Shown here in pieces: positions 1-12,954 of a stretch of 64,000 bases of DNA (positions are counted from its first letter, which is position 1; each line of letters begins with the position of its first letter). The DNA is taken from assembly GCF_000189635.1 (NCBI RefSeq), contig NW_002476477.1:177612-241611 (forward strand), written 5' to 3'. The stretch comes from Tetrahymena thermophila SB210. Taxonomy: Eukaryota > Ciliophora > Oligohymenophorea > Hymenostomatida > Tetrahymenidae. The position numbers were made by a program, and so were the translations under genes. The notes under the pieces were generated by a model. The model saw only the letters and a list, made by a program, of their open reading frames with translations. It was not told where the DNA came from and made no database searches.

Positions 1-2882
1 ATATTTAAATCAAAAAATCTTGAATATAAATAATAAATTTTCAAATACTTTATTAAAATAAATATGCTGTATTTATTCATTCCCATATTTAATTATTTGC
101 TTAATATTTATTTATTTAACTTACAGCGTCATCTACATCATCTTTTTTTAATTTTTAAAAATTCTCTCATACAAAAATTTTTTCTATTTATTTCCTATTT
201 TTTATCAACTTCCCACTTAAGTTATTTCGTTTCTCATTTGAATATTTTTTGTCATCTCACTTTTTTGACATGAGTTTAATTTCGATGATTGCGTGCGTAG
301 AAGCATGATTGAAATAGATCATTCAGTTTATTAAATATCTATTCCATAAAACATCGAATTCAATTGATTTGACTTAATTAAATATACTTATATACATTAT
401 TTATTAATTTATTTATACTTCTAAAGTATTCACTATTTTGAGCATTAAAATAATCAACTAAACATATTCAAGCTTATTCAATTTATTTTTTTTTACTGGG
501 CTTGAAATGAATTTGTTTTACTATCCTCGAATACTTTAGTTTTTACTGCATATAATATTTTCAGTTTGTTTATAAGATGTTAAACATTTTATTTAACCTT
601 GAGGTTATATCTATTTTCAGAGTAATATTAAAGATATTTCTTATATAAACTAGAAATAGAAATTTTGAAGATCAACTTAGCAAACAAATTCAAAATTCAA
701 TTTTCCTTTTCTTTTCGAAAAAATTTCTTTTCAATTTAATAAAAAAAAACAACCAAACAAATAAATATTCTTTGATTTTTCTAATTTAAACGAATACACA
801 TTCATTAAAACTAATATTCATACTTTAATATAAATTTTCTCGATTGTGCGCCAATAGTTTAATCAAAAAATTTTACAGAAGTAAAAACAAATTTTTTTTT
901 ATTAAGATTAAAATATTCCAAAAAATAATATTTTACTTTTAACAAAATATTTTTATATATAATTAGATTTTGTAATAAATAAAATTCTAAAGTAAATCTG
1001 ATTGTCTATTGCTTAAATAAAACCTTTAAATTAATAACTCATATCTAATCAAATAAATATCTTTGGCTTAACTTGCTTATTATATTTTTACCTTAGGATA
1101 TATCTCAAAAGTCGTGATTCCATTACACTAATTTTATATCTTAGCTTCATATATATTAACAATCCCACTAATATTCACTAAATATTTTTTTGTTAGAATA
1201 AATTTAGACTTTGTAATCTCATGTTATTGAAAATAAATTTAGGCTTTAATTATATAATGAAACACCAAAAACAAACTACTAAATTTAAGGAAGTTCAAAA
1301 TTTTGTGATTGTTTGTTGATCTTTAATGTAAAAATAATCCTAAAATAAAAATAAATTCCTAAAACCCAGTTTATAATTTCATAATAAAAAAAAATATTGA
1401 TAAATTATAGAGCTAGATTTAACTTAAAATTAATATTAAAAAGTAATTTTTTTTTTTAATTTATTTTAAGAGTCAAAATTTATTTAGATAAAACCAACAG
1501 AAATAAAAATTCTTTCAAAAAATCATATTTAAATATAAAACCAAAATTTACAAATCAAGAAGTAAGTAAATTCAACAAGAAGAGTTTAGTTGCAGTTTTT
1601 AATAAAATATATTTAAATATTCTGATTTAATTAGTATTTATTGATAATTAACTTTAAACGAGATTTGAGATAGTAAAATAATCAATCTCCTTCTTATTAA
1701 AATTTAGTTATTTATTACATAATTCACATTATAAATGCTTTCTTTGAATAGTAATAAATAATACTATTATATAATTATCTAAATCAGCTTTAACTTTTAA
1801 AAAATAATATTTTAGTAAATAATTCTTATTTTTTTAATCGTCCATCCTTGATTTACAACCCAAAAATCACAAAATTTAAAATTGAACTATTATTTATTTA
1901 CTAATAACTAAATCAGTTATGACTATGGATAAAACACCTTTTTGTTTTTGATAAAATAAATTCTAAATTTTATCTTTTTCTATAAATAATTAATTTTTAT
2001 TTATTTGCAAATTATTTATTCATCTTTTTAAATCATAACTTGATTTTAGTTTATTTAATCTTGATATTTTTTGTTTAAACTATTTTACTTATTTAAGGTG
2101 AAATATTATTTATTTATTAATTTTATCAAAATTTTTTACATAAAAACATACATAATTTGTTTACATTAATTCAAGAAACAATTAAAAATTTTACTATTTA
2201 AGCAAATAAATAAATTTTAATTAAAGATTTATAAATTAATTTTTATTTGGCAAATGCTTATTATTTTAATTTGAAAAAATTAATATTTTCTATAAACTGT
2301 TACTAACACTCATTAATACTAAAAAATACCTTAAAAAATCCAAAAAATTTAAGTTAAATTTTCAATTTAATTTGCATTTATTATTTTTAAAAATGAAATT
2401 CATTATTTTCCTTTGTTTTTAAAGAATTCTGTTTGTTTATAAATATTAAATTTATTAACAAGTAAAAATGACATTTTTTGTTTATTTTTGAAGAATAAGA
2501 TTGTTTTTTTAATCAATTATTAAAAAATTAAAATGAAAAATGCTAGTCATATCATATTAAATCAACTAATTTTTATGATTGATTGATTTATTTATGTTTG
2601 GCTTGTAAAAAATTGCGAAAATAAATACAAATTATTTAAAAATGTTATTTAATAAATTTACATCTATTTTTTTTATTTGAAACACAAACAAGTATTTAGC
2701 GTAATAATTCTGATTTCATTTATTTTAATTTGAGAAGGAAAATTTTAAGGTAGGAATTTGAAATTGAAGAATATCTTAATTAATTAATTAATATTTTTGT
2801 AAAATTTAAAAAAAGAAAATTTTTGATAAATTTATTCAATTAATCAATATTATTTTAGTTAGTTAATTAGTTTGTTGTAAAA
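1..2882. other. AT-rich intergenic spacer
   Basis: No gene is supported here. The stretch is very AT-rich with runs of A and T and TAAATAAATA-type simple sequence. TGA-free stretches exist but lack codon bias, a splice pattern or recognisable protein motifs. The short standard-code frame starting at 64 is a low-complexity Phe/Leu/Ile string of the kind such DNA gives by chance. The last ~100 bases before 2883 should hold the promoter and 5' leader of the following gene, but no specific element is recognisable. Confidence 0.6.
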
Positions 2883-5184
2883 ATGAATAGTTTAAAAAAG
2901 ATACTGGCCGTTTTGTGCCTCACTTTGTCTATTATACATTGTGGATTAATATCGCCAACTAAGCCAGAGAATGTTATTTCATTAGAGCTTAAAAGAGTTT
3001 AAGTTGACCCTTGGACTAAAGCAAGCACAATTTCAGACTCTGCATGCTATAGGGATAAAGATTCAGATTACGTTCATGAATATGATATTCGTAATATTTA
3101 AATACTCATTTTCAATAATTTAGCTAGCGAAAAAAATAGGATTGCAATTAGAAGTATTTAATAATTTTAATTGTAAAATTAGAAAGGCCAGATTATTGCA
3201 AAAACGTCAAGTCCTATGTTAAAATTATGAGTTAATGCATTTTTATGACAACTGCTTATTAGGTAGATCTTAAGTTTAATACAAAGGATGCAACCCCATT
3301 TAAAATGGTTTTGGATTTAAGAACTCCTTGGAGCTGGATTAAAAGTCCTAGCTGCAAGTTATACGAAAGAAGTGGTAAACCTCTTGACCAAGATTGCTCT
3401 TATCCATCAAAAGTGAAAGGAGTTAAAAATGACGCTAAATTTAACAAAACGTTCAATTGCGAAGGAAATTGTAAAGTATACGAAGATAAATGCGCCGAGA
3501 TAGACTTAGTTTAGGAAGGTCTTTCTGTGCTGTAAATAAAATTAATTTTTTATTCAATAAGAATTAGTTTAGCTGATTATTTAATTTTTAATTAAAGTGG
3601 CAATTTCATTAGCACTAGTGTTAAGTTAAGTGATACAGGTTTCAAGTAGTCAGTTAAGGGATTTAAATTAGTCTAAGCAACAGGTTTATCAGGCTAGTCA
3701 TTATTATTAGGCGATGGAGTTTTAGGTTTAGGAAAATAGCATACTGGAAAAGCAGACGATGATGATGAAGAAGATTCTTCTATGAACTCAAATTACGATG
3801 AAGATGAAGAGGAAGAAGAAGAAGAAGATTCTTCAGATGATAACAATAGCAATTCAAAGAAATACACATTTTTTGAGCATGGTAAATTAATTTTATTAGT
3901 AAAATAGCAAATAAATAGTTAAATTTATTTATTTTATAATTAGGAACTGATTTATGGAGTGCAATTGATAGAGTAAACGGAAAAATTAATGCTAACGTGT
4001 TTGCTTTGTATTTAGCTGAACATGACTCAATTAAACCTTAAGTAAAAAATTAATTAATTTTTATAAATGGCTCACAAAATTAAGATACAACTAATATCTA
4101 AATTATTTTTTTAGTTTTTAATTTAAATTTTTTTAAATAAAGTTATTAATTGGAAGCAACTCAGCGAAATATGTAGATTTAATTTATTAGCCTGAAAAAC
4201 ATCCCTTAAAGTGGATTCCACTCCCTATCTTAAAATATGACACATAAGAAGAATTGGCAAGAACTTACTTTTAATGGAGAATTCCTGTTAGACAAATCGT
4301 GTTTAGATATGGATTAGTTACAGAAAAACAAGATGACAAAACTGAATAAGTTGTTGGATTTTAAAATAGAACTTCAATTCTTTTAAACAAAGAAACAGAA
4401 GCTTAATTAAGTTTGCAAACTTCAGCAATGATTTTGCCTGAGTCAATGATGGATAATATCCTTGACAAGCTCAATTAAATTTATGGAATGAAGTGTTCGA
4501 TTTCTACAAACTTCTTGAAATATGTTTAATGCTTTAATTTAGATAAACAATTAGATGTCTCTTAATTAGCTGTCACTATACATGTTGGATATGGAATAGT
4601 AATTTATATTTTGAATATTTTATAATTATTTTAAAAATTATCAAATAAAAAAGGACAATGAGTAGCTAATTAATGTTGATCCTAACAACTTACTTTTGGG
4701 TTGCAAAAAGAATAAAAATTCAAAATATGATTGCTACTTCAATTTCTAACTCAGTTAAGATGATTAAATCATTTTTGGTGACTCAGTAATGCGCGAGAGC
4801 TTTTGGGTTTTCGATGTTAATGGCAGAAAAATCGGATTAGCTCCTGCTAAGTCAAATTATAACGAAAAAAGTTTCTGGAAAGATATTAAAGGGATTATTG
4901 CTGATGTTGAAGATGTAATCAGAGGAGATATAATTTTCTTGCTGAGATTCTTCATTGTTTTAGTGATTTTATCAACAATCTTATTCCTTTTTGTCAACTG
5001 GAAGAAGATTTATCTAATAATTTAAAGAAGACTTAGATATAAAAACATAGTTGATCCATCTGAACTAGCTAATCTTGACCTAGATAAAAGAGATATGGTT
5101 ATAAAATATGGATAAACTGATGACTAAGATATCACAGACTAAATACAAGAATTGGAATAAAATGAATCATTTGATGCTCTCTGA
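2883..5184 (+). CDS. Membrane-anchored pepsin-like protein, catalytic motifs lost
   Basis: Read in the ciliate code with about six short introns, this is a pepsin-family (A1) fold. It starts with a hydrophobic signal peptide (MNSLKKILAVLCL). N-lobe motif FKMVLDLRTPWSW (D codon at 3314) aligns with the usual FDTGSSxLW. DGVLGLG (about 3713) matches the conserved DG(I/V)LGLG turn, followed by an acidic Asp/Glu insert (3756-3860). The C-lobe motif AQLSLQTSAMILP (4401-4439) aligns with AIVDTGTSxxxxP. The fold ends with FGDSVMRESFWVFDVNGRK, the typical late pepsin strand, then one transmembrane helix (about 4930-4990) and a charged cytoplasmic tail to TGA at 5182. Both catalytic Asp-Thr-Gly motifs are altered: the first is Asp-Leu-Arg, the second Ser-Leu-Gln. 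The family is clear; lack of proteolytic activity is inferred. The first two introns are very short and uncertain. Confidence 0.85.
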
Positions 5185-5959
5185 ACAGTTAATTACATTA
5201 CTATCTAATACTTTCAATCTATCTATCTTCAACAAAATGAATTAATTAATTAGTTAATCTTAAATTTATTAATTTAAGATTATCATCATTTTTAAATTTT
5301 GATCTCTTCCTTCATAATAGTTTAATTGCTAATATGAATGCTTTATTTTGCATATTCATATATTTTTAGTATTTTTCATTAAATTAATTAATAATATTTC
5401 ATTTTCATTAACTTTTTTCATCAAGCTTAATTTAAAATATAAATATCAAATAAATAAATCATGTTTGTTTGTTTTTTTGGGTATTCTGAAATTGTTATTG
5501 CTCAGATATGCGTATATATTTTATCAAAAAATTGATAAAAAAAATGGTAATATAAAGCTTCATCACATAACCATTGACGAAAGAAATAACAAACTTAGCA
5601 TTTTTTATTTTTTAATTTTTTAAGCTAATATTTTTGAGCGATGATTTATTAAAAATTAGATATTAGAAATCCATAATAAATTAATTAGGTTTATCCTGAT
5701 TAATTTATTGACTGATTAGAATTTTATTGGATAAACTCTTTGATAATAAGTTTTTTGATAAAATAAATAGAAAAGCTAGATAAGGAGCGAGAGAATGATA
5801 AATATTTAGATGATATAAATTTTATAATTTTGAAGTAAAGAAAATAGTTTTTAAATGGAAAATTTACATCTAAATAAAAATGAAATAGAAAAAGCAACAA
5901 CAAAAATATTAATTTATTTATATTTATCGCAAATAATTAAATATATTTATATTTATTTT
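5185..5959. other. Convergent intergenic region
   Basis: Lies between the 3' ends of two convergent genes. A frame at 5348 runs ~98 codons to a TGA near 5643 with a hydrophobic start, but has no family resemblance or flanking exon and could be chance. No other feature seen. Confidence 0.5.
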
Positions 5960-6466
5960 TCATTGAGATATTTGAATTACATTGGATTGATTATTATCCA
6001 AAAGATTTTCTTCTAATTGACTAAGTTTACTAGAATTTCTTATTTTTCTTTGTATTGTGCTTTCATCAATATTTTCATTTAATTTAGACTTTTAGGTAGT
6101 ATTTTCATTTTTTAATATTTAGTTTCCTTATTCTTCCAACTCTTTTAGTGATCTCAAATCTCTAAGATATTATCCTTTAGTTTTATAATTCCAAAAACAT
6201 GTCAATATGAATAATAAAAGTGTGATTGGACTTATCACTGCTAAAACATATTGAACGCAGATCCCAAGAGAGGGTATACAGAATTCGCTACTTGAACAGC
6301 ATTCGCTGCAGCTGCAACATGTTGTTCCTGCTTAGCACTAGTATTCAACTCCATTTGTTGTGCAACAGTATTCAGTTTAACTAGCGTCATCTCCAAGTAC
6401 AAAGACTCCCAAATAAGCTATTACAAGTAATATTATAGTAAGTTTTGATGAAGTATGCAAAATCAT
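5960..6466 (-). CDS. Small Cys-rich type I membrane protein
   Basis: Single exon of 168 codons from ATG (6466-6464) to TGA (5962-5960), with in-frame TAA/TAG read as Gln. Order: signal peptide (residues 1-25, ending about VFVLGDD), a short ectodomain with about ten cysteines between residues 34 and 70 including CC pairs (CQAGTTCCSCSECC), one transmembrane helix (about 72-92), and a ~75-residue charged cytoplasmic tail. Predicted at the cell surface or on an endomembrane with the Cys-rich part outside. No family is recognised; the clustered cysteines suggest a small disulfide-bonded knot. The start is well placed because the ATG is followed at once by the signal peptide. Confidence 0.8.
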
Positions 6467-7228
6467 TATTTTAAATCTATTCCTCTATATTAATATATAT
6501 TTATTAATGCTTTGACTATTTTTACTATAATGCTAAAAATAAAAGTATTTATTTACTTACCTTAGAACCTAACTAATTGTTTTTATATTTTGCTATCTTT
6601 ATATCAAAATATTAACATTATTTTTATAATACTATTTAATTTCTAAAGATTTCCCAAACAAACTTTGATTTATGGCTGTAATTAATTCTCGTATAGATTG
6701 AATTAAATTTAATCTTTCAGCATAAAAATTTATTTTATTTTGTTTTTTAGGAGTATGTATGTATACACATTCTTTTTAACATAACTTGATTTGTTAATAA
6801 AATATTTCTATCTAATTAAATTCTATTTAGAGTTTAAATTAATTTATTTATTTAGCAAATCCACTAAAAAAATATTTATTTGTTTGCATTTAAAATGAAA
6901 TTATCTAAATAATGATTTAAAATAAATTAATAAATGAATAATTTTAAAATTAGATTAAAATTTGTTTTAAAAAATGATAATGAAAAGTGGTCTTTTTATA
7001 AAAAAAAGTATTTATTAATTTAGTTAGTTAGTTACTTACTTAGTTTTATATTTATTTATAACGTATATATTTTGGATTGTTTATGCAAACATAATTAAAA
7101 TAAATTAAAAAGATATTCAAATTAGAACTAATTTATATAAATAGGTTTAATAAGCTGTCAATAATTCTAAATAGATTTGACATTCCTTAACATTTGATTT
7201 GATTGGCAAAATTAAAAATAGGCAAGAA
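6467..7228. other. Divergent intergenic region
   Basis: Shared 5' flank of two divergently transcribed genes (starts at 6466 on - and 7229 on +). AT-rich, with TTAGTTAGTTAG tracts near 7020. No defined promoter motif can be named. Confidence 0.5.
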
Positions 7229-8312
7229 ATGTTTAAAAAAATAGTTTCGAATTTGAAGCCTTTTGTTTTTTCTATAACAGCTGTTGGGGGTTCATTCGTA
7301 AGTTATTACTCCTACTTAGCATATCTCAATAGAAAGCAATTCTAAGATTAAAAAGAAAATGATGAATTATATAAAGATACTACAAGAGAAACCAATGAGT
7401 ACTTCGGTCTTTCTTGGGGATATAAAGCAGATTACTTAGTAATTATTAAAAATAAATATCTAATTCTTTTCAAAAAATCTATTTAAATCTAAGTTTTAAG
7501 CATTTCTACTTTCATTTATGATTATTTTCTAAAATAAACAAATAAATAAATGATACTTAGCAGTATGTGTTTGTAGCTTTTATTTCGTAAATAATTTAAA
7601 AGGTGAAGGAAAAAATTGATTCAGGAGATATTTTTTTTATAAAATATGATTGTGATGAATGCTTATCTCTTAAACAAATGATTTGGTGCAATTTACTTTA
7701 GACTTACAAGTAAGATTAAGAATATGACTCTATAGGATTTGCATACAGAGACTCAAATGGCCTTTATATTATTTCTAACCAGTTTGGAGTAACTAAGGTA
7801 ACTAACTGATTTACAAATCTATCTTTAAACTTTAAAAAAGAATTTAAAAAAATGAAAAAGGTAATGGAGTATGCAGACTTTTTGTCATAACCATTTTTAT
7901 CAGAACTTTCTGTCAGAAAATTAATTACAAAAGATTAAACAAGAGCCGATTCTAGAGCTTTCTTCCAGAGTGTAAAGGCTCACTTTAAAAAGCTGAACCA
8001 AGCAGATAAGCCAGAAATTAAAGAGTAAATAAAATAAATTTCTTAGGTGTAAATAAATTTCTTTAACTTACTTACTTTTTAATTAGATCAAGTGAAGAAT
8101 TTGCTATAAATTACTTAAAATCTATAAATATTCTGCAAGATTAAGTTGTGTAAGAGAATTTAAAACCATACATTAGTGAGTACGATAAAGCAAATCCCTT
8201 TTTCTTAAAGCCTCGCTTTTCATTTGATAATAAGATAATTATTCGTTCTGCAACAAATAAATAGCTTAACAGCAGCAACTTATTTACATCAACAGCTTCG
8301 TTTAATAAATGA
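7229..8312 (+). CDS. N-anchored protein, possible papain-like (YiiX/NlpC-type) fold
   Basis: Four exons (7229-7438, 7561-7797, 7861-8048, 8087-8312) joined in consistent phase give 286 residues. The second intron (7798-7860) contains a TGA, which supports splicing. An N-terminal hydrophobic segment (PFVFSITAVGGSFVSYYSY) is probably a membrane anchor. The middle holds GDIFFIKYDCDEC and, later, SIGFAYRDSNGLYII followed by a conserved-looking KVMEYADFL. This spacing resembles YiiX/NlpC-type permuted papain-like domains, where a GD(I/L) strand precedes the Cys and an HVG strand follows. Here the His position reads Ser (DSIGF). The family call is tentative; the open frame and exon structure are solid. 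No function is claimed. Confidence 0.75.
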
Positions 8313-8576
8313 AATAAATAACTTTAGTACTAAAAAATTAATAACTAAGTTGATTTATTTCCATTCTTTAAACTAAATTTATATATTCTTTCTTTCTTTT
8401 AAAATAAATTTAATTAATTCTTTAACCATTCAGGCTTTAAAAAGAGTTAGTTTTAGAATTATTTATTAATAATAAATTAATTACAATCAAAATAAATATA
8501 AATATAAACAACCTATTCTATTTATAATTTGTTAAAATTTTGTATAAATAAATAATTAATTAATTAATTAATTTAG

Positions 8577-9998
8577 TCAAGCACTAAGCTTATAATTTAC
8601 AAGTCTTAAAATTTTTTAGCATTTCTTTCTATTGGTTTTCAAGCTAAATATCATGTTATATCTAAAATTATATTTCAACAAAAGATTATTAATATATATT
8701 AAAAAACCTCTGTTTAATTAATATTTATTTTTTACTTTAAACTTAATTCAAAAGATCTCAAAGTTGGCAGTTCTTGTATAACTTTAGATATTTTTTAAGC
8801 TCCTTCATCACTTATGTTAGTATTTCTTTAATAAAAATAAAATAATTAACTTGACATAAAAATTATTTGTTATTTACTTTAATGTCATTACAAAATTTTT
8901 TAGGACTTTGCATTTAGAAATACCTTTTGTTAAATATGAAACTCCATCATCTTCAATTTAGTTGTAACTAAACACAAAAAACAAAATCAATATTTTTTTA
9001 ATCATGAAAAACATAAATAAATAAATAAAAATTAAACTAAATAAATAAATAATTACTCTAAATTTAAGACGAAGGATTGTAAATTTTTGCACAAACCAAT
9101 TGCCTATCCTATATTAGCAATGCCATATTTGCTAATTTGATTATATCTAATTATTAAAAATATAAATAAATTTATTAATTTGAAATGTAAAAGCCAATTT
9201 TGCTTTGTTTGTTTATACTTTAAAAAATTTACTTTGATAAATTACATATTTTTAGAATAAATTTTAAGTATTTTTGTTATTTTCTTTAATTTTAATTAAA
9301 TTATGACAATATTTTTTAATTAAGTTTATTTTATTTTTAAATTTTGAAAGTAAATTAATTAGCTGAAATAAATAAATAATATAATACACAATATTTAGAG
9401 CAAAAGAAGTCAAATTGAGGCATTAAGCTATTCCTTCACCGATTTTTAATGCTCCATCATCACCGATTAAATTTTTTCTATTTTAAAAGTAAAGATTAAA
9501 ATTTAAATTAAATAAATTATTCATTAAAGATACTCAAGATTAAGGGAGAAGGCTAATAAATTCAATTATTATCCAAGAGTCTCTCCTAATTTAATTGCTC
9601 CAGCAACAGTTATTAAATTATAGCTTTACTTATTAAGTTTGAGTTAAAACATATTTTAAATGTTTATTGAATAAAATACCTTAAATTTAAATCAAATTTA
9701 GTCACTAATTGACTTTCATTTATAGATTTTACTAATTTCTTGACATTTCTATCATTTATACGACTATAACTATAATTTATTTATTTAAGCAAATAAATAG
9801 TTAATTATATAATTGTTAATAATGATGCAAAAAATAAATATACCTCCAATTTAAATTGTATTAAGTGTAATTCTAGCAATCGTTGTTATACCTTGTTATA
9901 TTAAAAATTAATTTTAATGAGGATAAATTTATTAGTAGTTTTCAAAACAAACTTTTTTACTTATTTTTAAATGTCGGAGAGGAAAAACATCTTCCCAT
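8577..9998 (-). CDS. Leucine-rich-repeat protein with MGxC N terminus
   Basis: About nine short exons. The first encodes MGRCFSSPTFKNK, with Gly2 and Cys4 placed as in N-myristoylated and palmitoylated proteins, so membrane attachment is likely (inference). The following exons each encode roughly one ribonuclease-inhibitor-type LRR of ~28-30 residues, for example NTNISDEGAQKISKVIQEL, YNQIEDDGVSYLTKGISKC and LIGDDGALKIGEGIAQCLNL; seven repeats can be read. Short AT-rich introns separate them. The last exon ends KLSA before TGA (8579-8577). Such proteins are scaffolds for protein-protein contacts; the partner is unknown. The very first repeat (near 9870) is degenerate and its exon borders are uncertain. 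Confidence 0.8.
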
Positions 9999-12954
9999 TT
10001 TGAGTGAATTAATTATAAGTTAATTTGAATTATTTAAAACCTATTTCCTTTAGAAAAAATATTTAATTTGAGAAGTTGAAAAGCTTTTTACTTTTTGGTG
10101 AACTTTTTTTCTCTTAGAAAAGCAAAAAATCAAAATAATTAATTATAAAATTTTGTTTGCTTGCTTGCTTGACTTTATTAATTCTTAATTTTAAAAAAGA
10201 ATTAAATTTACTCGTTTTGATTACAAATATCAAATCTTAACCACATAAAATTTATTTAAGCAAAAACTCCACTTTTTTATATTATTTAAGTTTTCATTTT
10301 TGTACTATTTTTAGAAAATCAGCTTAATCTTTGCATTTATAGTACTGCTTTTTAATTAAAAACTATCATTTTCAAATTGATAAACCGCAAAATAAATACA
10401 AAGGTTGTCATAAAGATACTTCATTAAATTTATTATAATATCTAAATAGAAAAATAAATACGCATTCTTAAACTTAAATATTATTAAAAATATAATATAG
10501 ATAATAAAATAAGTCAATTTAAAAAGTAGAATTAAAGATTAATTTTGCAAAAAAAATAAATGAATTTATAAAAGATATTTTTAAATTAAGTAAGTCAATC
10601 ATTCAAAAGCAAAATTTATTTGGAAATTTTGGAGCAATAGAAGATATTTCTTTTTATATAATTTAAACAATTTTGTAAAAAAAGAAAGAAATATTTAGAC
10701 TATTATTTATTTGATTGAATTGCAAATAAATAAATAAATTTTTTATTACAAATCACACAGAAAAATCAAGATTAATACTAGAAGTCATATAGATTAATTA
10801 GTTAAAAATCATTAATGTATGATCATTTACCATTTTGCAAGAATATTTACTATTCAAATAGATTAAAATTAATAAACATTTATTAAAAATTCATTTACAA
10901 ATTATTATATATATATTAATGTATTTTTATTTTTGAATATTTAAATAGTATAGAATTTTTTTGGATTATAAAAAAATTATGGATAATAATTAAGAGAAAA
11001 TTGATCTTTTTAATAAATTGAATTACAAATTAGTAAGCTTGTGTTTGAAAGCATTAATTTAAAAAAGAGTTATCTAATTACACTAACTAGCTAAAAAATA
11101 TGTAAATTAATTTCTGCCTAATTAAATAATCAGATTTTAAAATCCAAACAAAATTTAAAAGAAAAGAGAAGAAATTTATTTCTGATTTATAAAAAACAAT
11201 TTTATAAAATTAATTATTCCATAAATAAGAAAGTCTTCAAAATATTCAAATAATTTGATAAACATTTTATTTAGAAATTAACTTTTAATTAGGAATTACA
11301 GTTTAAAACTTTTTTTCTATAAATCAATATAAAAAAATTTTTAATCTTGTTAACAATCAAAGTATTCAACTTATTAATTTCTGGTATTCAATAGTCAAAT
11401 ATCTTTTTGGGGAGAAAAATTTATATTTAAAAAGTTGTTTTGATTTGTAGCGATAAGTTTTCTTCTTAATATTCAATTTATTAATTGACCACTTTTTTAT
11501 TGCATTAAAAAATATAAATCTATTTTCTTGATTAAAAAATGTAAAAATAAATAAATGAAATTTAAAATATTATAAATAAATAAATTTGTTCTATTTGATA
11601 AAATGTATATTTATTTATTAACTATATTATTTTTGAAATATTTGTCATGAAGCCTAAATGAATGATATTTATAATTTACCATATTCTAATTTACCCTCTT
11701 TATTTATATATTGCAATCCTATCTTATAATATTAATTTAATTAGAAAATAAAAAATAATACATTTCATTTTAATAAATACAATTATAAATTTTATATACT
11801 AGAGCCTAAATTAAATTCATAAATTTGAAGTAAAATTTTAAGAGAATACTTTTCATTTCTTTTATAAAAATAATAATATAATTTTTTAGTTAAATTTTAT
11901 CTATTTTTAATTAAACAAACTAATTAAACTAAATTCAGTTTTTTATATTTTTAATTCATTAATAGAATTTTTAAATAAATAATAGTTAATTATAAATTCA
12001 TTTTACTCAAATTTTGTTGTCCTTGCTTTTCTATTTGTGAAATACGATTTACAATATTTATTTAATAAATGTTTATTACTTTTAATTGTAAACATATAAA
12101 ATATCAATACAAATGACTAGTACAATAAATAAATTTAATTTGTTTAAATTATGCTTATTTATTCTATTTTATTTAATAGAAAATAAGTGAAATTATTTTG
12201 ATTATTCCATAAATTACGAATAAAATAAATGTATGCATATAAAAACATCATTTATATATAAACTTTAATTAGATAGAGCGATGATTTACTTTAGTTAAAT
12301 ACCTAATTTGTTACATGCAGTAATTAAATAGTTAATTGATTAGATATTGGAAAGTAATGTAATGTAATTTTTATATATTTTACATAATAGGTAGCTTTAT
12401 TAATGATAAAGAATAAGAAAGTTAGATAATGTAAATAAATAATAATAATAAGATAAAATGACTAATATAAATTATATAAATTTATAAATAGATTTATTGA
12501 CTGATTGATTGATCTATGAATTATTTATGAATCAATTATGATAATTTTGTTTTAATCTAAACTGGTTTTTTCATCTTTTTGATTTTAGTTAGTTATTTTT
12601 ATTTATTGTTATGTTGTTAAGTCAATCAATCAATATTATTGTATTCAAATACATTTTATCACAAATTAATTAGTAAGTTAAATATAGGTTTTTTTTATGT
12701 ATTTATTTATATAATATCTTTCAAAAATCAGCTCTATTTACTATTAATTTACTGTTGGTTGATTACTAATTAATTAACAAAATAATTTACTTACTTACTA
12801 ATCAACTAACTAACTAACTAATTAACTAATTAATTAATTAAGGTCTAGCTATTTAATTAGCTAGCTAAATAAATACCTTGTATTAGTAGCTTAGATGACT
12901 GATTTCTAGCAAAATAAGCATTTTTATAAATTTATTTGTTTATTTATTTCTTAA
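9999..12954. other. Long AT-rich spacer
   Basis: Almost 3 kb without a supported gene. It consists of A/T runs, TAAATAAATA strings and, near 12780-12840, CTAACTAACTAA and TTAATTAATTAA tracts. No tRNA- or rRNA-like GC-richer island is seen. The upper part would contain the leader of the LRR gene. Confidence 0.6.
12845..12864. repeat. Short perfect inverted repeat
   Basis: CTAGCTA and TAGCTAG are exact reverse complements separated by TTTAAT, giving a 7-bp stem. It lies about 90 bases beyond the stop of the minus-strand gene at 12955, so in its 3' flank. An effect on RNA 3' end formation is possible but not shown. Confidence 0.5.

Noticed and set aside
64..273. Standard-code reading frame in the first spacer
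   Set aside because: Low-complexity Phe/Leu/Ile string with no splice context, typical of AT-rich DNA; code does not match the organism.
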